Shown: piece after piece, positions 54,490 to 63,024 of the stretch
Layout: the number at the start of each line of letters is the position of its first letter
Position numbering within the stretch: the stretch's first letter is position 1
DNA from: Mycobacteriaceae bacterium
GTDB lineage: Bacteria > Actinomycetota > Actinomycetes > Mycobacteriales > Mycobacteriaceae
Direction: 5' to 3'
Assembly: GCA_019749805.1 (NCBI GenBank)
Contig: JAIEPH010000050.1
Coordinates: 1-64,000 of the forward strand
Length of the DNA stretch: 64,000 nucleotides
Program-made: the position numbers and the translations under genes
Notes under the pieces: model-generated
The model's database searches: none
Told to the model about the DNA's origin: nothing
The model's input: the letters and a program-made list of their open reading frames with translations, nothing else

Positions 54490-55572
54490 ATGACCGGCGC
54501 TCTGGTCGCTGCGCTGACGGCAGAACTGCGAGCGGTGCAGTCGATGGTCGGTCCGGGATGGTCCGGAGATGCTGCTGCCGAGCCAGTGGCGGCCTTGGCC
54601 AGGGCGCGAGACGCGCTTTCCGACATTTCCGCGGCGACCAGGCGGTCGTGGCGTCAGCCCGAATGGACCGGGGCGGGCGCCGACGGGGCGGCTGTCTTCA
54701 TGGCGAGGACGCAGTCGGCCATCGACAGCCTGGCTGATCGTGCCCACCGGATGAATGCGGTGGCAAGCACCGCCGGGACCGCAGTGACACGCGCCCATGA
54801 GCGGCTGCGCGACATCATCGCGGACTTCGAATCGCACGCCGCAGCCCTGGAGCCGTTCCTGGATTCACCCGAGGTCGTTGCGGCCTTGCGAGCCGAGGCG
54901 CAGCGGTCGCTCGCCGACGCCCTCTCAGTCGTCGAGGAACTTCAGGCCGAGCTGGACGGGCACGCCTCGGCACTCGCTCGCCCGTCGGCGCCGCCACCGG
55001 CGTCAACGGCGCCGTCCGGGATCGGGTCGGCGTTGCCGTCGATGGGCTCGGCGATGGGCGGAGCTGCGCCGATGAGCCCCATGTCCGGTGACACCTCGGG
55101 TTCGGGATTCGGTGATCTGGCTTCGCTGTTCAAGCCGGATCCGCCGGCCGCGTTGCCCGAAGCCGGTGTCTTCGGCGACGGCGTCGCGATCCGGCTCCCC
55201 GATGGCAGCACCGCCACGGCGCCGAATGCGATGGCGGCCAGCGCGGTCCGGCATGCTCTGACACAGCTGGGAGTGCCGTACGACTGGGGCGGCACCACGC
55301 CGGGAGTCGGTTTGGACTGCAGCGGACTCACCCAGTGGGCGTATTCCGAAGCGGGACTGAGTCTTCCGCGTCTGGCACAGGAGCAAGACGTCGGAGCGCC
55401 TGTGGCAGCAGGCAATCTGCGGCCGGGCGACCTCGCCGTGTGGGATGGCCATGTCGCGATGATCGTCGGCAACGGCCAGATGGTCGAGGCCGGCGACCCG
55501 GTGCAACTGTCGGCAATTCGAACAGATAACGCCGGGCAGGGTTTTCAGGGATTCTGGCGGCCGACGGCGTGA
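54490..55572 (+). CDS. NlpC/P60 endopeptidase with N-terminal helical (ESX-like) domain
   Basis: A 360-residue protein. Residues 1-170 are a long helical hairpin domain of WXG100/EspA-like character (WTGAGADG near residue 58), residues 170-250 are Pro/Ser/Gly-rich, and residues 255-355 form an NlpC/P60 domain: YDWGGTTPGVGLDCSGLTQWAY (catalytic Cys), and GHVAMIVGNGQMVEA (catalytic His). It should cleave peptidoglycan stem peptides. There is no Sec signal, so export through a type VII system with the EspC-like protein is likely. It resembles Rv0024-type proteins. Confidence 0.88.
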   Translation: MTGALVAALTAELRAVQSMVGPGWSGDAAAEPVAALARARDALSDISAATRRSWRQPEWTGAGADGAAVFMARTQSAIDSLADRAHRMNAVASTAGTAVTRAHERLRDIIADFESHAAALEPFLDSPEVVAALRAEAQRSLADALSVVEELQAELDGHASALARPSAPPPASTAPSGIGSALPSMGSAMGGAAPMSPMSGDTSGSGFGDLASLFKPDPPAALPEAGVFGDGVAIRLPDGSTATAPNAMAASAVRHALTQLGVPYDWGGTTPGVGLDCSGLTQWAYSEAGLSLPRLAQEQDVGAPVAAGNLRPGDLAVWDGHVAMIVGNGQMVEAGDPVQLSAIRTDNAGQGFQGFWRPTA

Positions 55573-55578
55573 CCGTGA

Positions 55579-56046
55579 TCAGGGTAGCGCCTCGGCCCAC
55601 TCCATATGCCCCTCGAAGTCCAGCTCTGTCGCCATCGCGCGGTAGCGATCCCGATAATCGCGGTAGGCGGCCTCGTCTCCGCGCGCTCTGGCTAGCAGTA
55701 CGCGTAACCGTAGTAGCCAGACGTCGCGTATCACCAGTCCATCGCCACCTGGCGTGGCGGCCAAGCGATCGATCGCAGCCTCGGCTTCGCCCATGTCACC
55801 CTCAGCCGCACGACGGAGTAGTGTCTCCACCAATACACCCGTCGTTGGAATTCCCCACGCCAGAAGCTGTCTCTCGGTCACCAACTGGTCGACGGCGGCG
55901 CGCATCAACGGTATTGCCTCGTCGCGATCTCCACGCCGCGCCCGTTCTGTGCCAGGTAGACGTTGACGAGCGGGCGATCCGCAGCAGGACATCGCGGCTG
56001 TCAGGGCGCCCTGGCCGTCCCCGCCGCGGCCGCGATCTGCACCCAA
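55579..56046 (-). pseudogene. C-terminal fragment of an ATPase/adenylate cyclase-type TPR regulator
   Basis: The minus strand encodes about 110 residues of TPR-like helices ending RYRAMATELDFEGHMEWAEALP, the ending I associate with mycobacterial adenylate cyclase/ATPase regulators of 1,000 or more residues. The N-terminal 40 codons look random, and no catalytic part is present upstream, so this is a decayed 3' fragment. It is sandwiched between the NlpC/P60 gene and a remnant of that gene's 3' end. Confidence 0.65.
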
Positions 56047-56054
56047 CTGATCTC

Positions 56055-56140
56055 TGGTCGAGGCCGGCGACCCAGGTGCAACTGACGCCGAACCGGATCA
56101 CGAATGCCGGTCCAAGGCTTCTAGCGACCGACGGCGTGAC
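56055..56140 (+). pseudogene. Remnant of an NlpC/P60 3' end
   Basis: The first 28 nt (TGGTCGAGGCCGGCGACCC and on) match 55481-55508 except for one inserted A, and the last 16 nt match the end of the NlpC gene (GACCGACGGCGTGAC versus GGCCGACGGCGTGAC). The middle is diverged and 7-8 nt shorter. It is a decayed partial copy of the upstream gene. Confidence 0.7.
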
Positions 56141-56381
56141 AACGCGTCCGGGGCATCGTCTTTTCTACCGGCGACCGTTCGCTGAATTGACCGGTCGGAC
56201 CACGTTGCGCAGCATCAAAGATCAATGGCTGGTAATGCACCGCTGCCTGCAGGCGTCCGCTAGACTTTGACGGCACGGTCAATTTGCTGTCACTGTCTGG
56301 GTGGCGCGATCGGGCTGGCACCGACCGAAACTTCATCGACCCCGGTTTCGCGGCGACGTCTGGGTCGTCGGGGATACAGAC

Positions 56382-59300
56382 ATGGGTCATGGGATCTATA
56401 TCGGTCGGGTCGGTGCGTTGGCGGTGGCGCTGGGTGTCGGGGTGGCGGCGGCCACCGGATACGGCATCGGCAACCCGGCGGCGGCATGGGCCGACGACGG
56501 AACCGAATCCTCGGACAACGCGCCCGACCCTGCCGATAAACCCTCCGATGATCCGACCGACACCGATACACCGGAGCTAGATGCTGGCAACGCGCCGCAA
56601 CCGGGTTCCACACTCGGCAGCGGTCCCACCGCACCACAAATGCAATTCTCCAACACCGGCGGCGCGCACCTATCCGATCTGGACAAGGACACCGATCTGG
56701 ACGAGAACTCCGATCTCGACGAAGACTCCGATCTGGACGAGAAGAGCACCGAGCAGGACGCCATCATCCCGATCCCGGTGGTGGACACCGCATCGGCCAC
56801 CACACCGCAGACCGAAACCCCCACGCAGGCCCCAGTAACCGACCCCACGGTCGTGCCACCCGACCCACCGGCGCCCACCGAGTCACCGACCGACTACCTC
56901 CCACCCGCCGACACCGACACCAACACCCCCACCCTGAATAAGGACCCCAACGACCCCAAAGACCCCATCGACCAGGACAACGACGCCAACGCCGGACAGT
57001 TCAGCGACGGGCAACCCAGCGCACGCACACTGAACACATTGACCATCGATGACCCCACCGGCGCACCGCAGATGTTCATCGCCGCCGCAGCCGCACCCGA
57101 CACCCCAGCCCCCGCGCCGCTGAAGGCTCAGCCAGCCAACCTGTTCGAAGCGCTGTTGTGGGCCCCGGTGGTGCTGGCCAACATCGCCATCACCGCCATC
57201 ACCACCCTGCTGACCTCAATTTTCGCCCCCGCCCCGGCCACCCCCGCCCCGCCGATGATGCTGTTCGTCGTACTCGGCTGGGCACAACGCGAACTGCAAC
57301 GCAGCTTCTTCAACCAATCCCCCACCGCCGTGGTCGACGCGATCACCACCTCTGAAGACACCGGCGTGAACATCGCGGTACTAGCCAACGACACCGACGC
57401 CGACATAACCACCTCGGTCGCCGGCCTGCCCGCCGGCGACGTGCTGACCGTCACCCACTACACCCAACCCGCCCACGGCTCGGTGGTGCTCAACGCGGAC
57501 GGCACCTTCACCTACACCCCGAACGCCAACTACACCGGCACCGACACCTTCACCTACACCGTCTCCGATGAAGCCAGCCCCTGGCACGTCCACGGCCTGG
57601 AGGGTCTGCTCTTCGGCGGCGGCCACACCTCCACCACCACCGCCACCATCACCACCACCCCCGCCGACGACACCCCCGTCGCCGTCGACGACACCGCCAC
57701 CGTCACCGAAGACAGCCCCGCCACCCTGATCCATGTGTTGGCCAACGACACCGACATCGACGCCGGACCCACACAAATCACCGCGATCACCCAACCCACC
57801 CACGGCACCGCCACCATCAGTGGCACCGCCGTCTCCTACACCCCGACAGCGAACTTCAACGGCGCCGACGCCTTCACCTACACCCTCAATGGCGGCTCCA
57901 CCGCCACAGTCTCACTCACCGTCACCTCGGTGTTCGACTACCCGACCGCAGTCAACGACATCGCCACTGTCGCCGAGGACAGCGCCGCCACTACGATTTA
58001 CGTGACGGCGAACGACACCAGCCCGGACCCCGGACCCAAAACGGTGTTTGGCGTCACCCAGCCCGCCCACGGCGTGGTGACCTACTGGGACAGCGCGGTC
58101 GTCTACACCCCCGATGCGAACTTCGAAGGCATCGACACCTTCACCTATACCCTCAAGGCCGGCGGCTCCACCGCCACCGTCACCGTCACCGTCACCGCGG
58201 TCGACGACAACCCTGTGGCCAATCCGGATTTCCCCACGACATACGAAGACGACGCCTTCATCGTCGACGTGCTGTACAACGACACCGACATCGACGCCGG
58301 CCCCAAAGAAATCACCGCAGTCACCCAGCCCACCAACGGCACTACCGCCATCATTGAGGGTGTCGCCATCATCTACACCCCCGATGCCAACTTCAACAGC
58401 ACCGACACCTTCAGCTACACCGTCAACGGCGACTCCACCGCCACCGTCACGTTCACCGTCAATCCGGTCCCCGACGCCCCGGTGGCCAACCCCGACAGCG
58501 TCACCACCGCCGAGGACACGGCGGTGCTCGTCGACGCGCTGGGCAACGACCTCGACGCCGACGGCGACGTCCTGGACCGCAAGCTGGTCACCGCGCCCAC
58601 TAACGGCACCCTCGCCGAGATAAACGACGGCCCCAACGCCGGCGCATGGACCTATACCCCTAACGCGGGCTTCAGCGGAACCGACACCTTCACCTACCGC
58701 GCATTCGACGGCACCGCCTACAGCGACGCCGTCGCCGTCAGCATCACCGTCACCGCGGTCAACGACGCGCCCGTGGCCAACCCCGACACCTATACCACCG
58801 TCGAAGACACCCCACTCGTCGTCACCATTCCCAACGGCGTCACCGGCAACGACAGCGACCCCGACGACGACACTGCGCTCACCGCCACCGTCATCGGCCA
58901 ACCCAACCACGGCAGCCTCAACCTCAACCCCGACGGCACCTTCACCTACACCCCCACCGCCAACTTCAACGGCACCGACACCTTCACGTACCGCGTCTCC
59001 GACGGCACCCTCACCGACACCACCACCGCCACCATCACCGTCACCCCCGTCCCCGACACCCCGGTGGCCAACCCCGACTCATTCACCACCGCCGAAGATT
59101 CCCCAGTAACAATCACTTTGGCTCAATTGGCAGCCAACGACACCGACGCCGACGGCGACCCCATCACCGTCTACTCCGCATCCCAAGTCACGAACGGCAC
59201 GCTGGACGTCGTAGGCGGCAACTTCGTCTTCACCCCGAACGCCAACTACTCCGGCACCGGCGGCTTCACCTACGGGATCCACGACGGCACCAATCGAGTG

Positions 59301-61646
59301 GCCACCGGCATCGTCAGCATCACCGTCACCCCGGTCAACGACGCCCCCGTGGCCAACCCCGACACCTACACCACCACCGAAGACACCGCACTCATCGTCA
59401 CCGTCCCCAACGGCGTCACCGGAAACGACAGCGACCCCGACGACAACACCGCACTCACCGCCACCATCGTCACCCCACCGGGCCACGGCACCCTCGACCT
59501 CAACCCCAACGGCACCTTCACCTACACCCCCGCCGCCAACTACACCGGCGACGACACCTTCACCTACCGCGCATTCGACGGCGCGGCCTTCAGCGACACC
59601 ACCACCGCCACCATCACCATCACCCCGAGACCGATCACCGCGAACAACGACACGTACACGGCGATCGCCGGAAGCACTATCACCCTCACCCCCACCGCCA
59701 ACGACACCACGAGCTTGGCGAGCCCGCTGGGCGACATCAGGCGCCTCACCGAACCCGCCAACGGATTCGTTTACGAGTCGTTCGGCGTCCTGAACTATCG
59801 GTCGCACCCCGACTTCCTCGGGACCGACACCTTCACCTACACCGTCGCCGACAGCGCCGACCCCACCATCGTGTCCAAAACCGCGACAGTCACCATCAAC
59901 GTGGTCCGGCCGATCACCGCAAACGACGACGCCTACACAGCAGTCACCGGCGCGACCATCGAACTCACCCCAGCCGTCAACGACACCACCTTGTTGAACA
60001 GTCCCCTAGGCGACGTCAGGATCGGGACACAACCGGCCAACGGCCTCCTCCTGTTCGAAAACAACGGTGTGCTCACCTACCGGTCCTGGAACGGCTTCCT
60101 CGGAACCGACACCTTCACCTACACCGTCGCCGACGCGTACTCAGGCGACATCGTCTCCAATGTCGCCACCGTTACGATCACCGTCGTTCCCTACAACCCG
60201 CTCACCGCGTCCGACGACGCCTACACGATTCTCGGCCGGCCAACGGTGCTGACTCCGACCGCCAACGACACCACCGATCTGTATAGGCCCTTCGGTGCCA
60301 TCACCATCGCCGATGGTCCACAGCACGGCACACTGAGCCAGACCAACGGCGTCATGACCTACACGGCGAACGCCGGCTATGTCGGAACCGACACCTTCAA
60401 CTACACCGTCAGTGACAGCGTCGATCCCACGAAGGTGTCAAACACCGCCACGGTCACGCTCAACGTCATCGCCTACAACCCGATCCTCGCGAACGAGGAC
60501 ACGTACTCGATCCCGTTCAACACTCCGACCGTCCTGACCCCGGCCGTAACCTTCAACGACACAACCGATCTGGGCACTCCGCTGGGCGACGTGTCGATCG
60601 TCGGCAGTCCTTCCCACGGTACCGTGAGCACGTCGGACGGCGTGCTGACCTATACACCGGACGCAGGCTATTCGGGCACCGATAGTTTCATCTACACCGT
60701 GCGCGACAGCGTCGATCCGACGAAGGTGTCGGCGCCCGGCACCGTCACGCTCACGGTCCATCCGTTCAGCCCGATCGTGGCGAGAAGCGACGTGTACACG
60801 GTGCTCACGGGCACGTTCACCAAGCTGCTGCCCTTCATCACCGCGAACGACACCGGCAGCATCAACGGACTCGGTCCGATCACCATCGTCACCGGTCCAT
60901 CGCACGGTTACCTCGTCCAAGAGGACGGGGTCCTGACCTATCGCGCGGGTAACGACTTCACCGGCACGGATACCTTCACCTACACCGTCTCGGACAGTTC
61001 CTACACCGACATCGTGTCGAATCCTGCGACGGTCACCCTGACCGTCGTCGACTCCCCGCCCGTCTACGCGGGAGAGGACAACATCACTGTCTTCACCAAC
61101 GAACCGACGGCGCTCACGCCGAGGCTGTTCTACAACGACCGATTCCCGGCCGACAATCCACCGGGTCCGATTAATCTGCTGACCCAACCCGTGCACGGCA
61201 CGCTCAGCGAGAGCAACGGCACGCTGACCTACACCCCGAACACCGATTTCAACGGCGTGGACAGCTTCATCTACACCGTGGCCGACAGCGGCGACCCGAG
61301 CATTGTGTCGCTTCCGACGCTGGTCACCCTCACGGTGACCGATGCGATCACAGCCAACAACGATTTCTACTATGCGTCACCGGGCGAGACAATCGAGTTT
61401 GACCCGATTTTCACCTACAACGACGTCAACCTCACCGGCAACGCGCTCACCGATCCGGTATTCGGGCCGACCCGTGGCGGCACCATCACAAAGATCGGCA
61501 CCAAGTACTACTACACGCCTCCCCCCAACTTCACCGGCCTCGACAGCTTCTACTACACCGTCGCCGATAGCGAAGATCCAACGCATAGCGCCAGCGCGTT
61601 GGTGCAGGTGGTCGCGGTAGACGCCAACGGAAACTTCTTGCGGTGA
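56382..61646 (+). CDS. Giant exported Ig/cadherin-like tandem-repeat protein
   Basis: A 1,754-residue protein. A Sec signal peptide (MGHGIYIGRVGALAVALGVG..., cut near WADD) is followed by an acidic Pro/Asp/Thr-rich region (about 30-250), a hydrophobic segment (ALLWAPVVLANIAITAITTLLTSIF, about 270-300) ending in a WAQREL-x-RSFFNQSPTA linker that I recognise from other mycobacterial exported proteins, then about 15 repeats of 75-100 residues with the pattern PVAxxDxxTxxED...LANDTD.D...G.xxYTPNAxFxGTDTFTYTVxDG (tandem-95/VCBS-like Ig folds with Ca-binding Asp). No LPXTG or C-terminal anchor. Probably a surface or secreted adhesin-like protein. The ATG at 56382 is chosen for the signal peptide. 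Confidence 0.88.
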   Translation: MGHGIYIGRVGALAVALGVGVAAATGYGIGNPAAAWADDGTESSDNAPDPADKPSDDPTDTDTPELDAGNAPQPGSTLGSGPTAPQMQFSNTGGAHLSDLDKDTDLDENSDLDEDSDLDEKSTEQDAIIPIPVVDTASATTPQTETPTQAPVTDPTVVPPDPPAPTESPTDYLPPADTDTNTPTLNKDPNDPKDPIDQDNDANAGQFSDGQPSARTLNTLTIDDPTGAPQMFIAAAAAPDTPAPAPLKAQPANLFEALLWAPVVLANIAITAITTLLTSIFAPAPATPAPPMMLFVVLGWAQRELQRSFFNQSPTAVVDAITTSEDTGVNIAVLANDTDADITTSVAGLPAGDVLTVTHYTQPAHGSVVLNADGTFTYTPNANYTGTDTFTYTVSDEASPWHVHGLEGLLFGGGHTSTTTATITTTPADDTPVAVDDTATVTEDSPATLIHVLANDTDIDAGPTQITAITQPTHGTATISGTAVSYTPTANFNGADAFTYTLNGGSTATVSLTVTSVFDYPTAVNDIATVAEDSAATTIYVTANDTSPDPGPKTVFGVTQPAHGVVTYWDSAVVYTPDANFEGIDTFTYTLKAGGSTATVTVTVTAVDDNPVANPDFPTTYEDDAFIVDVLYNDTDIDAGPKEITAVTQPTNGTTAIIEGVAIIYTPDANFNSTDTFSYTVNGDSTATVTFTVNPVPDAPVANPDSVTTAEDTAVLVDALGNDLDADGDVLDRKLVTAPTNGTLAEINDGPNAGAWTYTPNAGFSGTDTFTYRAFDGTAYSDAVAVSITVTAVNDAPVANPDTYTTVEDTPLVVTIPNGVTGNDSDPDDDTALTATVIGQPNHGSLNLNPDGTFTYTPTANFNGTDTFTYRVSDGTLTDTTTATITVTPVPDTPVANPDSFTTAEDSPVTITLAQLAANDTDADGDPITVYSASQVTNGTLDVVGGNFVFTPNANYSGTGGFTYGIHDGTNRVATGIVSITVTPVNDAPVANPDTYTTTEDTALIVTVPNGVTGNDSDPDDNTALTATIVTPPGHGTLDLNPNGTFTYTPAANYTGDDTFTYRAFDGAAFSDTTTATITITPRPITANNDTYTAIAGSTITLTPTANDTTSLASPLGDIRRLTEPANGFVYESFGVLNYRSHPDFLGTDTFTYTVADSADPTIVSKTATVTINVVRPITANDDAYTAVTGATIELTPAVNDTTLLNSPLGDVRIGTQPANGLLLFENNGVLTYRSWNGFLGTDTFTYTVADAYSGDIVSNVATVTITVVPYNPLTASDDAYTILGRPTVLTPTANDTTDLYRPFGAITIADGPQHGTLSQTNGVMTYTANAGYVGTDTFNYTVSDSVDPTKVSNTATVTLNVIAYNPILANEDTYSIPFNTPTVLTPAVTFNDTTDLGTPLGDVSIVGSPSHGTVSTSDGVLTYTPDAGYSGTDSFIYTVRDSVDPTKVSAPGTVTLTVHPFSPIVARSDVYTVLTGTFTKLLPFITANDTGSINGLGPITIVTGPSHGYLVQEDGVLTYRAGNDFTGTDTFTYTVSDSSYTDIVSNPATVTLTVVDSPPVYAGEDNITVFTNEPTALTPRLFYNDRFPADNPPGPINLLTQPVHGTLSESNGTLTYTPNTDFNGVDSFIYTVADSGDPSIVSLPTLVTLTVTDAITANNDFYYASPGETIEFDPIFTYNDVNLTGNALTDPVFGPTRGGTITKIGTKYYYTPPPNFTGLDSFYYTVADSEDPTHSASALVQVVAVDANGNFLR
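56675..56746 (+). repeat. 18-bp acidic tandem repeat in the giant protein
   Basis: Four units of 18 bp starting GATCTGGAC or GATCTCGAC encode DLDKDT, DLDENS, DLDEDS and DLDEKS. Asp-rich, and could bind calcium. Confidence 0.8.
57320..61610 (+). repeat. Array of about 15 Ig-like repeat units
   Basis: Units start near 57320, 57670, 57940, 58210, 58480, 58760, 59060, 59340, 59630, 59905, 60190, 60475, 60765, 61050 and 61340. Units 1-8 carry the ED motif and C-rich third positions; units 9-15 are a second, more diverged subtype (ITANxDxYT...LTPxxNDTT). Confidence 0.75.
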
Positions 61647-61745
61647 TCCGCCGCCCGGTCGTATCGGCGGCCGCCGCGATGTCCGTAACGCGCGCGGTAC
61701 GGCTCCGTACGGCCGCTCGCCGAACTCACCCTCAAACCCGGTGGC

Positions 61746-61761
61746 TATTCTGTGCGCCATG
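61746..61761 (+). promoter_or_regulatory. -10 hexamer and leaderless start of the Rv3311-like gene
   Basis: TATTCT at 61746-61751 lies 7 nt upstream of the ATG at 61759, which fixes the start six codons inside the open frame. Confidence 0.55.
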
Positions 61762-63015
61762 GCTGCTGACATCGTGCCGATCCGGCTTGGGCTGACCAAG
61801 GGCGACTTCTACACGCTTTGGGCGCCGCGGTGGCGTGACGAGGGCGACGAGTGGGAGGCGTTCCTCGGCAAGGACGAGGACCTCTATGCCTTCGAGACGG
61901 TGGCCGACCTGGTCGCATTCGTCAGGACAAACAAGGACAACGACCTGACCGACCATCCCGCATGGGAAAAGCTCACCGAGGCCAACGCCCACCGGTTCGA
62001 CCCCACCGAGGAACGCCAGTACGACGTGGTAGGCGTTCCGGAGCTGGCCGCCGAGAAGCCCAGCGAGGAAACGGTGTCGCAGCTGCACCGGTCGCTGGCC
62101 ATCGCATCATCCATCGGATCGGTGTGTGAACTCCCCGCCATCAGCAAGTTCTTCAATGGCAACCCGGGCCTTGCTCAGCTGGGCGGCGGGGCCGAGGCGT
62201 TCTCTGGCCGTGCAGGCCGCAAGCGGTGGGCCGAGATCGAGTCGGCGATCGGCCGCAGCTGGGACAACGTCGTGGACGCCATCGATGAACTCATCAGCAC
62301 CCCCGACGTCGACGCCGCGGCTTCGAAGAAGGCTGCCGAGGAACTGGCCGAGGAGGCTCCCGAATTCGAGGAGGAGGTTGTCGACGACGTCGAAGAGACC
62401 GACGAGGACGACGTCGACGAAACCGACGAACTCGAGGACCACGCCGGCGGTGCGGTCCTCGGCAGCGACGACGACTTCTGGGTCAAGGTCGGCATCGACC
62501 CGGTGCGGATCATGACCACCGGCGGTACGTACTACACCCTGCGGTGCTACCTCGACGACCAGCCGGTCTTCCTCGGTCGCAACGGCCGCATCAGCGTGTT
62601 CGGATCCGAGCGCGCATTGGCGCGGTATCTGGCCGACGAGCACGACCACGACATTTCGAACCTGGCCACATATGACGACATCCGCACGGCCGCCAACGAT
62701 GGGTCGCTGCGCGTGAACGTCGCCGACGAGAACGTGTACGTACTCACCGAGATCGTCGACTATCTCGCCGAAGGACCCGACGCGATCGACCGTGACCAGC
62801 TGGACCTGGCCGTCGAATTGCTCAGGGACGTGGGCGATTACGCCGAGGACACCGTGGTCGAAGAGTCCCTGGACGCCGACCAGCCGCTGGGCAAGATCGT
62901 CTCGTACGTGCTGGATCCGGAAAAAGTCCGGAAACCGACACCCCCGTACGCGAAGGCGGTTGAACAGTGGGAGTCGCTGGAAGCCTTCCTCGAATCGCGC
63001 CTGCGCGCCGAATAA
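61759..63015 (+). CDS. Conserved mycobacterial protein (Rv3311-like)
   Basis: A 418-residue soluble, acidic protein of unknown function found next to add in mycobacteria. Two similar halves can be seen: DIVPIRLGLTKGDFYTLWAPRWRDEGDEWEAFLG...DLYAFETVADLVAFV at the N-terminus and KVGIDPVRIMTTGGTYYTLRCYLDDQPVFLG...ISVFGSERALARYL around residues 245-305, separated by a Glu/Asp-rich linker (about 190-235). This suggests an internal duplication. No catalytic motif is recognised. Confidence 0.85.
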   Translation: MAADIVPIRLGLTKGDFYTLWAPRWRDEGDEWEAFLGKDEDLYAFETVADLVAFVRTNKDNDLTDHPAWEKLTEANAHRFDPTEERQYDVVGVPELAAEKPSEETVSQLHRSLAIASSIGSVCELPAISKFFNGNPGLAQLGGGAEAFSGRAGRKRWAEIESAIGRSWDNVVDAIDELISTPDVDAAASKKAAEELAEEAPEFEEEVVDDVEETDEDDVDETDELEDHAGGAVLGSDDDFWVKVGIDPVRIMTTGGTYYTLRCYLDDQPVFLGRNGRISVFGSERALARYLADEHDHDISNLATYDDIRTAANDGSLRVNVADENVYVLTEIVDYLAEGPDAIDRDQLDLAVELLRDVGDYAEDTVVEESLDADQPLGKIVSYVLDPEKVRKPTPPYAKAVEQWESLEAFLESRLRAE

Positions 63016-63024
63016 GGTTGCAGC

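Larger units (their letters stand above)
55573..56381. other. Degenerate interval between NlpC/P60 and giant protein genes
   Basis: No intact gene. It contains the TPR fragment (55579-56046), an NlpC 3' remnant (56055-56140) and about 240 nt preceding the giant protein with no clear promoter; TAGACT at 56261-56266 is a weak candidate -10. Confidence 0.6.
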
